From Mangrovibacterium sp047972415 (GTDB lineage Bacteria > Bacteroidota > Bacteroidia > Bacteroidales > Prolixibacteraceae): DNA of 37,966 nt. Of this stretch, positions 25,252-33,444 are shown piece by piece (the first letter of the stretch is position 1; each line of letters begins with the position of its first letter). A program made the translations under genes and the position numbers. Location: positions 1-37,966 of the forward strand of contig JBKEAN010000169.1 in assembly GCA_047972415.1 (NCBI GenBank), written 5' to 3'. Under the pieces are notes generated by a model, which worked only from the letters and a program-made list of their open reading frames with translations, did not search any database and was not told where the DNA came from.

Positions 25252-25405
25252 GATATACGATTACAGTGTTTTTAATGTGATTTTGTTTACGGGCGCACAA
25301 GTTAAAAATTTTAAATCAACTGTCCCCGTTTCCGGTGGCAATGTAGCCAATTGGGCGGTTTATTTGTTCGCAGGGGGCTTGGCAAAGCCGGTATTTTTGA
25401 CCACC

Positions 25406-25559
25406 AAGGTGCGGAAGAAAAATTGCCGACGTGCGGAAGGAAATTTCCTGACGTCGGGAAGAAAATTTGTTGACGTCAGGAAATTTTGCCGGTGACGTCA
25501 GAAAAAAAAATTGTTGACGTCGGGAAATTTTGCTGCTGACGTGCGCAATTGTAATGATG
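25406..25559. repeat. Tandem array, 7 units of exactly 22 nt (array 3)
   Basis: Seven units in strict 22-nt phase, starting AAGGTGCGG and then GACGTGCGG or GACGTCGGG. The palindrome GACGTC opens four of them, and each unit ends in an A/T-rich part followed by TTGCC, TTGTT or TTGCT. It lies 155 nt upstream of the MFS gene start and about 300 nt before the SDR gene, in a gap of roughly 600 nt (25252-25855). The rest of this gap shows no gene. Confidence 0.9.
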
Positions 25560-25855
25560 GTATAACCCAACGTTGGGGCTGGTTGTTTAGCTTGAACGAA
25601 GGGCTTGCCGCAAAGGCTTCATTTTAACCCCGAAACAGGTAGCCTTAGGCCTACGAAAGTGCTGCCTAGGGCAGGCACGGTCCCACCTTTCAACCTAAAC
25701 TATTAACACGGTACACATGGCCGGCAGCTACGCATTTGGCTAAAACCGGTGCAAGGGCCCTTCAAGCTAAACAGGGCGTAAATAATTGCACAGGCACCTT
25801 CGAGCTAAACCGAAAAAGGCGATTACATTTGCAGCTAAACGAGAACAATAAAAAA

Positions 25856-27409
25856 ATGGAGCAGGAAAAGGAGCAAAAGCTTCGGTTGGAACCTGGTGAT
25901 GCAGAACAGTGTATAGCCGTGCTGGAGTTTTTACTGGACAACAGCGAACAACTGGTACAGCTAAACAAGGAACAGCGAATACGGCTGATGAAGGCCGCCG
26001 GGCAACTAACACGCCCCGACCGCGCCGAGCAGAAAAAACGCAACAAAGGCGCGCGGCAGGTAAAAAAGCAGGAACAAAGCGGGATTAACCGCAAAGCGCG
26101 CGCGGCATCCTCTATCCGCACGGCGCGGCTGGCCAGCGTGTTTGAAGCACCCGAACAACTGGCGCTGGGCGAGGCGCAGGCGGCCAGCGGCCAACATGTG
26201 CTTAGCACTGAACATAACTGCTATGTGTGCAAGAAACGCTATACCGAAATGCACCATTTTTACGACAGCATGTGCGGCGAGTGCGGCGACCTGAACTACG
26301 CCAAGCGCTTTCAACGTTGCGACCTGACGGGCCAAACGGCGCTGATTACAGGCTCGCGGCTAAAAATTGGTTACCACGCCACGCTGATGATGCTGCGTTC
26401 GGGTGCCACGGTAATAGCCACCACGCGCTTTCCGGCCGATTCGGCCATTCGCTTTGCCAGGGAAAAAGATTTTGCCGACTGGGGCCACCGCCTGCACATT
26501 TATGGGCTCGACCTGCGCCATATCCCATCAGTAGAACTGTTTGCAACCTATGTGGAGCAAAAATACAAGCGGCTGGATATACTAATTAACAATGCTGCAC
26601 AAACGGTTCGCCGCCCATCGGGCTTTTACGCCCACCTGATGGCGGCCGAAAACCTGGCCTACAACGAACACACGCCCGCCGTGCAGCAGTTGCTGGCGCA
26701 CCATCACCAGTGTGTTACCGAGATTGACTCGTACAACACGGGTGTGGGCGAGCACCAAAAAGCCCTCTCGATAAACTGGAACAGCCAAAGCCCGGGGCTG
26801 GGCATTAAGGCTTCGGCGCAACTGTCGCAAATACCTTACCGGATTGATAATTCGATTGATGCAGCAGAAGTGTTCCCCGAGGGGCAACTGGATGCCGACC
26901 TGCAACAGGTTGACCTGCGCAAGACCAACAGCTGGCGCTTGCGCCTGGGCGAAGTAGCGCCGGTGGAAATGATGGAGGTGCAACTGGTGAACTCCATTGC
27001 TCCGTTTGTACTGTGCAACCGGCTGTCGGCGCTTATGCGCAAAGATTATACGGGCATGAAGCACATCGTAAACGTATCGGCAATGGAGGGCAAGTTTCAT
27101 ACCTTCCGCAAAGAAGACCGTCACCCGCATACGAACATGGCTAAGGCAGCCCTGAATATGCTGGTGCATACCTCGGCCAGCGACCTGGCAAAAGACGGCA
27201 TTTTTATGAACGCCGTGGACACGGGTTGGGTTACCGACGAAGACCCGGCCGATATTGCCCGCTATAAGCAGGAGGTGCACGATTTTCAGCCACCACTGGA
27301 CATTGTTGACGGCGCTGCACGCGTTTGCGACCCCTTCATTGACGGCATTAACACCGGCAAGCACTGGAGCGGCAAATTCCTGAAGGACTATTTCCCGATT
27401 AGTTGGTAA
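25856..27409 (+). CDS. Zinc-ribbon/SDR fusion oxidoreductase with atypical active site
   Basis: 517 aa from the ATG at 25856 (MEQEKEQKLRLEPGD). An upstream in-frame ATG at 25736 adds 40 Asn/Lys/Gln-rich residues with no domain and no ribosome site, so I reject it. Residues 1-110 are charged and helical. A four-cysteine zinc ribbon follows (Cys122, Cys125, Cys140, Cys143 in CYVCKK and CGECGD). Residues of about 159-465 form a Rossmann SDR domain: TALITGSRLKIG (161-172), NNAAQ (245-249), NVSAME (406-411, Ser408) and HTNMAKAALNM (425-435). The usual catalytic YxxxK is TxxxK here (Thr426, Lys430), so either the chemistry is altered or another residue substitutes. The function is unknown. It runs in the same direction as truA, which starts 30 nt after its stop. 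Confidence 0.85.
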   Translation: MEQEKEQKLRLEPGDAEQCIAVLEFLLDNSEQLVQLNKEQRIRLMKAAGQLTRPDRAEQKKRNKGARQVKKQEQSGINRKARAASSIRTARLASVFEAPEQLALGEAQAASGQHVLSTEHNCYVCKKRYTEMHHFYDSMCGECGDLNYAKRFQRCDLTGQTALITGSRLKIGYHATLMMLRSGATVIATTRFPADSAIRFAREKDFADWGHRLHIYGLDLRHIPSVELFATYVEQKYKRLDILINNAAQTVRRPSGFYAHLMAAENLAYNEHTPAVQQLLAHHHQCVTEIDSYNTGVGEHQKALSINWNSQSPGLGIKASAQLSQIPYRIDNSIDAAEVFPEGQLDADLQQVDLRKTNSWRLRLGEVAPVEMMEVQLVNSIAPFVLCNRLSALMRKDYTGMKHIVNVSAMEGKFHTFRKEDRHPHTNMAKAALNMLVHTSASDLAKDGIFMNAVDTGWVTDEDPADIARYKQEVHDFQPPLDIVDGAARVCDPFIDGINTGKHWSGKFLKDYFPISW

Positions 27410-27438
27410 TCCGAATCCATTTTAAACTGAAAAAACAG

Positions 27439-28218
27439 ATGGCACGCTATAAACTGACGATAGAATACGACGGCACCCGCTACGCCGGCTGGCAACTGCA
27501 AAAGGGGGCCAAATCGGTACAAGGCGCACTTATTGACGCCTGCAAGGAAATTTTTGGTAGTGAGAAAATTGAATTGTATGGGGCCGGCCGCACCGACCAG
27601 GGCGTGCACGCGCTTGCACAGGTTGCCCACCTGGATGTGAACCGCAACCTGAAACCGCAACTGCTAAAGAACCAGCTGAACGACCGCCTGCCTTACGACA
27701 TTGTGGTGACGGCTGTACAAACGGCCGCGCCCAAATTCCACGCCCGCTACGATGCCGTACACCGCACTTACCTGTACCAGCTGAGCAAACGCCCTTCAGC
27801 CTTTGGAAAAAAAATGGTGTGGTGGGTGAAGGACCCGCTGGATACGGCCAAAATGAAAGCGGTTGCCGCCCTGTTTACCGGACTGAAAGATTTTAAAAAT
27901 TTCGCGGAAAAGTCGGACGAAGACAAATCGACCTTGGTAGAAATTAGCCGCATTGAGCTGGTCGAAACCGGCGAACTAATCCTGATCCGTGTTTCGGGTA
28001 GCCACTTTCTGTGGAAACAAGTGCGGCGCATGGTGGGCGTTATGGTTGAAGCCGGACGGGGCAAGCTTTCGGTGGCCGAGGTTGAAGCCATGTTTAAAAA
28101 GCCCTCCGAACTGGTTGCCAAACTAACGGCTCCGCCCTCGGGCCTCTATCTGGAAAGGGTATGTTACGCCGGCGACCCGCTTCCGCAAGCCCTTGAGCCG
28201 GTGTTGCGGGTTGAATAG
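27439..28218 (+). CDS. truA: tRNA pseudouridine(38-40) synthase TruA
   Basis: 259 aa from the ATG at 27439 (MARYKLTIEYDGTRYAGWQ). The longer frame from 27403 overlaps the previous gene and adds unsupported residues. The catalytic aspartate is in GAGRTDQGVHALAQVAH (about 52-68). Downstream, the ATP-free synthase fold is seen through FHARYDAVHRTYLYQLSKR and the C-terminal SHFLWKQVRRMVGVM. It isomerises uridines at positions 38-40 of the tRNA anticodon stem-loop. Length and motifs are normal. Confidence 0.96.
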   Translation: MARYKLTIEYDGTRYAGWQLQKGAKSVQGALIDACKEIFGSEKIELYGAGRTDQGVHALAQVAHLDVNRNLKPQLLKNQLNDRLPYDIVVTAVQTAAPKFHARYDAVHRTYLYQLSKRPSAFGKKMVWWVKDPLDTAKMKAVAALFTGLKDFKNFAEKSDEDKSTLVEISRIELVETGELILIRVSGSHFLWKQVRRMVGVMVEAGRGKLSVAEVEAMFKKPSELVAKLTAPPSGLYLERVCYAGDPLPQALEPVLRVE

Positions 28219-28236
28219 GCCTCCGGTGGAAAACCG

Positions 28237-28412
28237 TTAACCGCCGAGGACACGGAGAGAATTGGGCCCCTCCAACTCTCCCGAGGGGGAGGGTAAGATG
28301 CAACCCGTTTCCGCACCGTCGTATTTATTCTTCGGGTTGAAAGCTTTAACGACAGAAGGCACGGAGGAAGCTTTGTGTCTTCGCGCCTTCGCGTTGAAAA
28401 TTTCCCCGTGCC
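28237..28412. repeat. Mosaic of dispersed extragenic repeat modules
   Basis: The 247-nt gap between truA and the DUF1080 gene is packed with words of a kind I recognise from intergenic spacers of many bacteria: AACCGCCGAGGACACGGAGA (from 28239), CCCCTCCAACTCTCCCGAGG followed by GGGAGG (from 28266), and CTTCGCGCCTTCGCGTTG (from 28380). GGCACGGAGGAA (28358-28369) and TTTCCCCGTGCC (28401-28412) pair imperfectly to form a stem. No gene is seen. Confidence 0.6.
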
Positions 28413-28465
28413 CTTGTAAATCGTGTTTAAAGTCCCTCTCCGCGTCTTCTGGCTTAAGCCGAAAG

Positions 28466-29059
28466 CTATAATTCTTTAATACGCAGGTTTCGCCAGTATA
28501 TTTTAATGCCGCCGCCGTCGTGTATCTGGAGCGCAATTTTTCCTTTGCCCTCGCCTATTTTGTCATCGGTCAGCCGGATCATCTCCTGCCCGTTCAGCCA
28601 GGTGGTTACCGTGCTACCCGCCACGCGCACTTTTATGGTGTTCCAGTCGCCATACTTCAGCGCTTTTTCTTTTTCGGTTTCGGGTTGAATAAGCCAGCCC
28701 CGACCGTACGACTCGTAAATGCCGCCCGTGTGTAGGTTAGGCGGGGCCACTTCTACCTGCCAACCGGCAATCTTGGTTCCGTCAATGTTCGACCGGAAGA
28801 AGATGCCGCTGTTCCCTTCGGCTTCCTGCTTAAACTCGGCAGTCAGCTCAAAGTCGCGATAGTCTTTGTCTGTACCCAAATAACCGTACTGGGCATCAGG
28901 CCCGCTTTCCGATACCAACAGGCCGTCGGCCACGTACCAGTTCTCGGTGCCGTACTTTTCCCATCCCTCCAAATTGCTGCCATTAAACAAGGCGGTTCCG
29001 GTAGTTTTGCAGCCGGCCAGGGTAGCTAGCGCCAGTGCCAATCCCAATAGTTTTCTCAT
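28466..29059 (-). CDS. DUF1080 (3-keto-disaccharide hydrolase-type) lipoprotein, second of a pair
   Basis: 197 aa. The lipobox LAGC (Cys16) follows a short hydrophobic leader. The body is a jelly-roll DUF1080 domain: ALFNGSNLEGWEKYG, DFELTAEFKQEAEGNSGIFF, WQVEVAPPN and GKIALQIHDGGGIKIYWRNL are its standard blocks. This family includes 3-keto-disaccharide hydrolases, and it often occurs with oligosaccharide or keto-sugar genes, but none is here, so the substrate is unknown. It overlaps the preceding DUF1080 gene by 4 nt (ATGA), a sign of translational coupling. Confidence 0.9.
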   Translation of the reverse strand: MRKLLGLALALATLAGCKTTGTALFNGSNLEGWEKYGTENWYVADGLLVSESGPDAQYGYLGTDKDYRDFELTAEFKQEAEGNSGIFFRSNIDGTKIAGWQVEVAPPNLHTGGIYESYGRGWLIQPETEKEKALKYGDWNTIKVRVAGSTVTTWLNGQEMIRLTDDKIGEGKGKIALQIHDGGGIKIYWRNLRIKEL

Positions 29060-29778
29060 AATTCCCGTACTTTAATGTTTTTGTACCACACAAAGCTGCC
29101 ATGATCCTGCAAGCCGATCATGCCGGTTTTTTCGTGGCCATAGTCGGGAAAATCTTTCCATTTGCCGGTTTCGCGCCGTTGCTTCCAGTCGTCCGACCAG
29201 GGTACAAAGCTCACGGTTTTCTTCCCATTGAGGTAATACGCGACCGAATCGGGGGTAAACACAATGCGGCTGGTATTCCATTCGCCGGCAGGCTTCACCA
29301 CCCCTTGGTAATCGGGGGTGTACATGCCGTAATCGGCACCAATGGATTGCCAGTCCTCCAGCTTTTCCGGAAACCCAAGTTGATCGATTACCTGGTACTC
29401 GGGCGCATTAAAGTAAGGTGCCGAGTACTGCTCGCCTTCCAGTACATGGTAAAAAATACCGCTGTTGCCGCCCGGGGCAATTTTCCACTCCAGCTCCAGT
29501 TCAAAGTTACCGAAGGGTTTTGTGGCGTAAACGATATCGCCGCCAATGTCGCCGCCTTTGCCCAGCGATTTCAGGCTACCATCTTCAATAATCCAGCTTT
29601 CGGGAAGCTTATCGCCATTGAACAACCGCCAGCCATCGAGCGAAGTGCCGTCAAATAAATACTGCCACTGGGCTTCGGCGCTTGGTGCCGCTGTTGTTTC
29701 GGCAGGTGTGCTTGCTTTTTTAGGCTGACATGCAAGAAGCAAAGCCAGTAACGAAAGCATCAACAAATTTGTTCTCAT
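29056..29778 (-). CDS. DUF1080 (3-keto-disaccharide hydrolase-type) lipoprotein, first of a pair
   Basis: 240 aa. Lipobox ALLLAC (Cys17) is followed by an Ala/Thr-rich linker. DUF1080 domain blocks: YLFDGTSLDGWRLFN, LELEWKIAPGGNSGIFYHV, WNTSRIVFTPDSVAYYLNG and IGLQDHGSFVWYKNIKV. It is larger than its neighbour but of the same type, so the two probably arose by duplication and act on related substrates at the cell surface. Upstream is a 214-nt divergent region shared with the TRIC channel gene; no TAnnTTTG box is clear on this side. Confidence 0.9.
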   Translation of the reverse strand: MRTNLLMLSLLALLLACQPKKASTPAETTAAPSAEAQWQYLFDGTSLDGWRLFNGDKLPESWIIEDGSLKSLGKGGDIGGDIVYATKPFGNFELELEWKIAPGGNSGIFYHVLEGEQYSAPYFNAPEYQVIDQLGFPEKLEDWQSIGADYGMYTPDYQGVVKPAGEWNTSRIVFTPDSVAYYLNGKKTVSFVPWSDDWKQRRETGKWKDFPDYGHEKTGMIGLQDHGSFVWYKNIKVREL

Positions 29779-29992
29779 CTGTTTTTGGTTTATGGGTTGA
29801 TAAAGATTGAATGCTGACTAAAGCCCGTCCGCTCGCGCACGTCAGGAAATGCAGGGCGTGACTATGCCATTGGCGGCTAATTTAATGAAAAATCCCGCTT
29901 CCGCACAGTGCCACCTCCGTGCGAACTTGTTTCTTTGTCATTCGGGACATGTTCTGCGGCCGGTTTCACGCTATTTTTTGTTTCTTTGCGGT

Positions 29993-30604
29993 ATGGATTT
30001 GTTGCTACTTTTCGACTACATCGGGACGTTTGTTTTCGCCATCAGCGGCACCATCACGGCGGCCAGCAAACGGCTCGACTTCTTCGGCGCCACCTTTATC
30101 GGCTTTGTAACAGCCGTTGGCGGCGGTACCCTGCGCGACATGATGCTGGGCGACCTGCCCGTTGCCTGGATGCGCAACCTCAATTATTTCTGGCTCATCC
30201 TGGCGGGCGTGCTGGTTACCATCCTGTTCGGGAAGTTTATATCGAAGCTGAAACGCACGCTGTTTTTGTTTGATACCATCGGGATTGCCGTATTCACGCT
30301 TATTGGGCTGAAGAAGGCCTTGCTGCTGGGCATCAGTCCGCCAATGGCTGTCATGATGGGCTTATCGTCGGCCGTAGTGGGCGGCATCGTCCGCGATACG
30401 CTTTGCAACGAACTGCCACTCATCTTTCACCGCGAGATTTACGCAACCGCCTGCATTGCCGGGGCGCTTATTTACCTGCTGACAAGCTGGCTCGGGCTTG
30501 CCGAATTTATTTGCGAGATAGCAACGGTTGTTTCTATTATTGCCATCCGCCTGGTTGTGGTACGTTACGACATTGCCCTGCCACGCCTCGAAATAAAAGA
30601 ATAA
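29993..30604 (+). CDS. Trimeric intracellular cation channel (TRIC) family protein
   Basis: 203 aa from the ATG at 29993 (MDLLLLFDYIGTFVFAISG). A frame beginning at 29849 adds 48 residues that do not look like the family and is rejected. About six to seven membrane helices. The signature repeats are present: FVTAVGGGTLRDMMLGDLPV with WMRN, and AVVGGIVRDTLCNELPLIFH. Bacterial homologues (UPF0126, YadS/YicG) are homotrimeric K+-permeable channels. The physiological role is unsettled. The gene stands alone and is divergent from the DUF1080 pair. Confidence 0.9.
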   Translation: MDLLLLFDYIGTFVFAISGTITAASKRLDFFGATFIGFVTAVGGGTLRDMMLGDLPVAWMRNLNYFWLILAGVLVTILFGKFISKLKRTLFLFDTIGIAVFTLIGLKKALLLGISPPMAVMMGLSSAVVGGIVRDTLCNELPLIFHREIYATACIAGALIYLLTSWLGLAEFICEIATVVSIIAIRLVVVRYDIALPRLEIKE

Positions 30605-30636
30605 CAGCCGTGGGCTCCGTTTCCCTTAGCCTCCAC

Positions 30637-31755
30637 CTAACTTGTTTTACGGTAACGCCAGATGGCCAGGCCAAGAAAAGACAGGCCGATGAGCAAAAGC
30701 GAAACAAACTCATCAATCAGGTCGGCAAAACCGGAGCCCTTCAGACAAACCATGCGCATAATCCGGATAAAATGATATATCGGGTTCAGCTTGTTGAGCT
30801 CTTGTGCCCAATCGGGCATACTTTCAACCGGGGTAAAAATACCGCCCATCAGCACAAAAATAATCATAAAAAAGTAGGTGATGAACATGACCTGCTGTTG
30901 CGTATCGGCAAGGGTTGAAATTAGCAAGCCCAGGCCCAGCACACCAAGCAGATACAAAGCGCCAAAACCAAACAAAATAACCAAACTACCCTGAACTGGC
31001 AAATTGAAAACCAGCCGGGCAATGAGCAAACCAAAAGCCATATCGAGCAACGCAATCACCAGAAAGGGAACTAGTTTTCCTACAATAAACTGCCATTTTT
31101 TAATCGGGGTCACGTTCAACTGTTCAATGGTACCCATTTCTTTTTCGCGTACCAGGTTCATCCCCGACAGAAACATGCCAATAATGGTTACAAGAATAGA
31201 TAAGATGCCTGGCGCCATGTACCATTTATAATCCAGTTCCGGGTTAAACCAGTAGTTCTCGCGGATTTCAACCTGCATGGGCGGGTTAAACTCGGGCAGG
31301 CTCCTCCAATCCGTTATTACCTGTTTATTGTAGCCCGCAATAATGCTGCTTGTGTACTGGTAAACCAGCGATGCTTTGTTGCCGTCAATGGCATTAATCA
31401 ACAATTGCACATCGGCTTTGTCCTCGCGAACCAGGGAGCGTTCAAAATTGGGCGGGATAACCAGGATAAAGTCCGACTCTTCTTGTTTTAGTTGGGCCAT
31501 GGCATTGTCCATGTCAAACGAAGTATCGTGTATGCGGAAAAACGGCGATGCTTCGAAATGATTGACCAGACCACGGCTTGTGTCCGATAAATCCTGATCG
31601 ATCACGTACATGTCCACATTTTTCAGGTCGTAAGTAGCCGCAAACACCAGCACCAGCATTTGCATCAGCGGCAGCATCATAATCATCCGCAACATGGTTT
31701 TGTTCCGCCTGATTTGAGCGAATTCTTTTTGAAGTATATATCGAATTGTTTTCAT
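30637..31755 (-). CDS. ABC-2 type permease of a YbhFSR-like efflux system (permease 2)
   Basis: 372 aa, beginning MKTIRYILQKEFAQIRRNKT at 31755; four more residues are possible upstream. One membrane helix near the start (LRMIMMLPLMQMLVLVFAATY), a periplasmic stretch of about 130 residues, then five helices near the C-terminus. The helix after GTIEQLNVTPIKKWQFIVGK is the ABC-2 signature region. It is the last gene of the operon and pairs with the permease at 32286 to form the channel. The 5' start lies 5 nt from the left arm of the first four-helix-bundle element. The substrate is unknown; efflux of drugs or other small molecules is the usual role of homologues. Confidence 0.9.
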   Translation of the reverse strand: MKTIRYILQKEFAQIRRNKTMLRMIMMLPLMQMLVLVFAATYDLKNVDMYVIDQDLSDTSRGLVNHFEASPFFRIHDTSFDMDNAMAQLKQEESDFILVIPPNFERSLVREDKADVQLLINAIDGNKASLVYQYTSSIIAGYNKQVITDWRSLPEFNPPMQVEIRENYWFNPELDYKWYMAPGILSILVTIIGMFLSGMNLVREKEMGTIEQLNVTPIKKWQFIVGKLVPFLVIALLDMAFGLLIARLVFNLPVQGSLVILFGFGALYLLGVLGLGLLISTLADTQQQVMFITYFFMIIFVLMGGIFTPVESMPDWAQELNKLNPIYHFIRIMRMVCLKGSGFADLIDEFVSLLLIGLSFLGLAIWRYRKTS

Positions 31756-31759
31756 AATG

Positions 31760-31796
31760 AGCTTCAAGTCTAAAGCAACAAGCTACAAGTAGTTGC
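31760..31796. repeat. Left arm of four-helix-bundle element 1
   Basis: A low-complexity arm made of AGCTTCAAGT- and AGCTACAAGT-type words. Its reverse complement matches the region 32252-32286 at about 27 of 32 positions with single-base gaps. The two arms enclose the gene at 31807-32166. Confidence 0.65.
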
Positions 31797-31806
31797 ATGC
31801 CCGTTT

Positions 31807-32166
31807 TTAATCTTCTTTTTTTATGCTCCGTTGAAGTCCGGAAATCATCTTTTGTTCTTCCTGAACCTTTTCAATTAATTCGCCAAATTTCCCATTCGGA
31901 AGAAATTCAAGCCTATTTGCAATAATGAGTTGGGTTTCCAATTCGAAAGCTGAACCAAGCGAAATATCCAGGAATCGACCAAAATCTTTATCTGAATTCC
32001 GACCAGAACCTTCAGCTATATTTGACGGAACAGAAACTGCTGCCCGCCTCATCTGCGAGGTTAACCCATAAATTTCTTCCTTTGGAAACTCTTGCGAGGA
32101 ACGATATACATCAACAACCACTTCAATTCCATGTTGCCAAACTTTTAGCTTTTTAAATTCTTTCAT
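31807..32166 (-). CDS. Four-helix bundle protein (S23/IVP family), element 1
   Basis: 119 aa, soluble and helical. The family pattern is clear: KLKVWQHGIEVVVDVYRSS, FPKEEIYGLTSQMRRAAVSV, SNIAEGSGR and FLDISLGSAFELETQL. Members were first named from open reading frames in intervening sequences of bacterial 23S rRNA genes, and they resemble the Avd subunit of diversity-generating retroelements. Molecular function is unknown, though an RNA-binding role is often suspected. Here it sits between two permease genes that belong together and is bounded by inverted low-complexity arms. That suggests an inserted element and not an efflux component. Confidence 0.9.
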   Translation of the reverse strand: MKEFKKLKVWQHGIEVVVDVYRSSQEFPKEEIYGLTSQMRRAAVSVPSNIAEGSGRNSDKDFGRFLDISLGSAFELETQLIIANRLEFLPNGKFGELIEKVQEEQKMISGLQRSIKKED

Positions 32167-32208
32167 CTCTTACATTATTAAGTTTTCAAATTGATGTATT
32201 TTTTCATT

Positions 32209-32286
32209 AAGCTTCAAGTAGAAAGCTTCAAGCTGCAAGAAATAAGACGAAGTAACTTGAAGCTTGAAGCTTGTGACTTGTAGCTT
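32209..32286. repeat. Right arm of four-helix-bundle element 1, itself a hairpin
   Basis: Heptamer-type low complexity ([AG]CTTGNN). The half at 32209-32238 reads AAGCTTCAAGTAGAAAGCTT and onward; the half at 32252-32286 reads AACTTGAAGCTTGAAGCTTG and onward. The halves pair with each other at about 26 of 31 positions, and the second half also pairs with the left arm at 31760-31796. Two pairings are therefore mutually exclusive. Confidence 0.65.
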
Positions 32287-33392
32287 TACTCCAGCCTTGT
32301 CTTAAACTGCTTCACGGCAACCGCCACAAAAAAAGCCGTCATTCCGATTAAGACCAGGGTTTCTTTCCAAATGTTGCCAAAATCGCCACCCTTCAGCATA
32401 ATGCTTCGCACAATAACAATAAACCACCGGGGGGGCATCACATTGGAAACAATTTGCAGCGGAAGCGGCATGTTTTCGATGGAAAAGATAAAGTTCGATA
32501 ACAAAATTGTTGGTAACATCAACCCGATTACCGAAATAAACATGGCAACCATTTGTGTTTCGACCAACGACGAAATCATAATCCCCAGGCTCAGCGCCAT
32601 CAGGATAAAAAGAATATTTTCGCCCATGAGCAACACCCAGCTCCCTTTGACCGGAACGCCAAAAACAAAATACCCTATACTCAAAATAATCACTGCGTTG
32701 ATGACCGACAATAACAGGTAAGGCACTACTTTTCCCAAAATAATTTGAGCCGGGCGCAAGGGCGAAACCAACAGTATTTCCATGGTGCCCATTTCTTTTT
32801 CGCGGGTTATTGATATGGAAGTCATCATGGCCGAAATCAGCATCAAAATCATGGCCATGATGCCGGGTATAAACATATAAACCGATTTTAACTCTTCGTT
32901 ATACACCATACGCACTTCAGGTTCAATTTGAAGTGGGAGCTGCAAATCGCCCATTGTTTTCAGTATATAATCGTTAATGATTCCGGCAGTGTACGAGGCC
33001 AACATCCTCCCTAGGTTCGGATCCGACGCATCAACAATAACCTGCACGTCGGCTTTACCGTGGCGCTGCAGGTTCCGGCTGAAATCGGAACCAAAAACCA
33101 GCACTTCTTTTACTTTCCCTTGTTTGAAGATGGATTCGATATCGGCGGTATTTTCCAAATTCTGGTCGAGTACAAAGTAACCCGACGACAGCAATTTGGC
33201 TGTTATCTCTTGTGTTACTTCATCCTTCGACTGGTCGTAAATAGCAATTTGTGCATCTTTTATCTCATTGGTAATTACGGTTCCAAACAACATCAACTGA
33301 ATGATGGGAATACCGAAAAGGATTATCACCGTCCGTTTATCGCGGAAGATGTGAAAGAATTCTTTTTTGACAAAACCAAGGAACCGGTTCAT
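32286..33392 (-). CDS. ABC-2 type permease of a YbhFSR-like efflux system (permease 1)
   Basis: 368 aa: MNRFLGFVKKEFFHIFRDKR, helix 1 (TVIILFGIPIIQLMLFGTVI), a large periplasmic segment (about 40-170), then helices from IPGIMAMILMLISAMM onward. ITREKEMGTMEILLVSPLRP is the ABC-2 signature loop. It is similar in layout to permease 2, so the two likely form a heterodimer. It lies between the second ATPase and the four-helix-bundle element 1. The stop codon is at the edge of the right arm of that element. Confidence 0.92.
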   Translation of the reverse strand: MNRFLGFVKKEFFHIFRDKRTVIILFGIPIIQLMLFGTVITNEIKDAQIAIYDQSKDEVTQEITAKLLSSGYFVLDQNLENTADIESIFKQGKVKEVLVFGSDFSRNLQRHGKADVQVIVDASDPNLGRMLASYTAGIINDYILKTMGDLQLPLQIEPEVRMVYNEELKSVYMFIPGIMAMILMLISAMMTSISITREKEMGTMEILLVSPLRPAQIILGKVVPYLLLSVINAVIILSIGYFVFGVPVKGSWVLLMGENILFILMALSLGIMISSLVETQMVAMFISVIGLMLPTILLSNFIFSIENMPLPLQIVSNVMPPRWFIVIVRSIMLKGGDFGNIWKETLVLIGMTAFFVAVAVKQFKTRLE

Positions 33393-33444
33393 GTTTACAT
33401 TTTTCTATTTATACTTCAACTTGTGCTTTATTCGTTTTGAGGAG

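Noticed and set aside
25736..25855. Upstream 40-residue extension of the SDR fusion
   Set aside because: It is Asn/Lys/Gln-rich with no domain, and the ATG at 25856 follows an A-rich leader and starts the charged helical region.
26582..27364. 260-codon open frame antisense to the SDR gene
   Set aside because: No known domain, and the opposite strand carries the SDR motifs with a clear start and stop.
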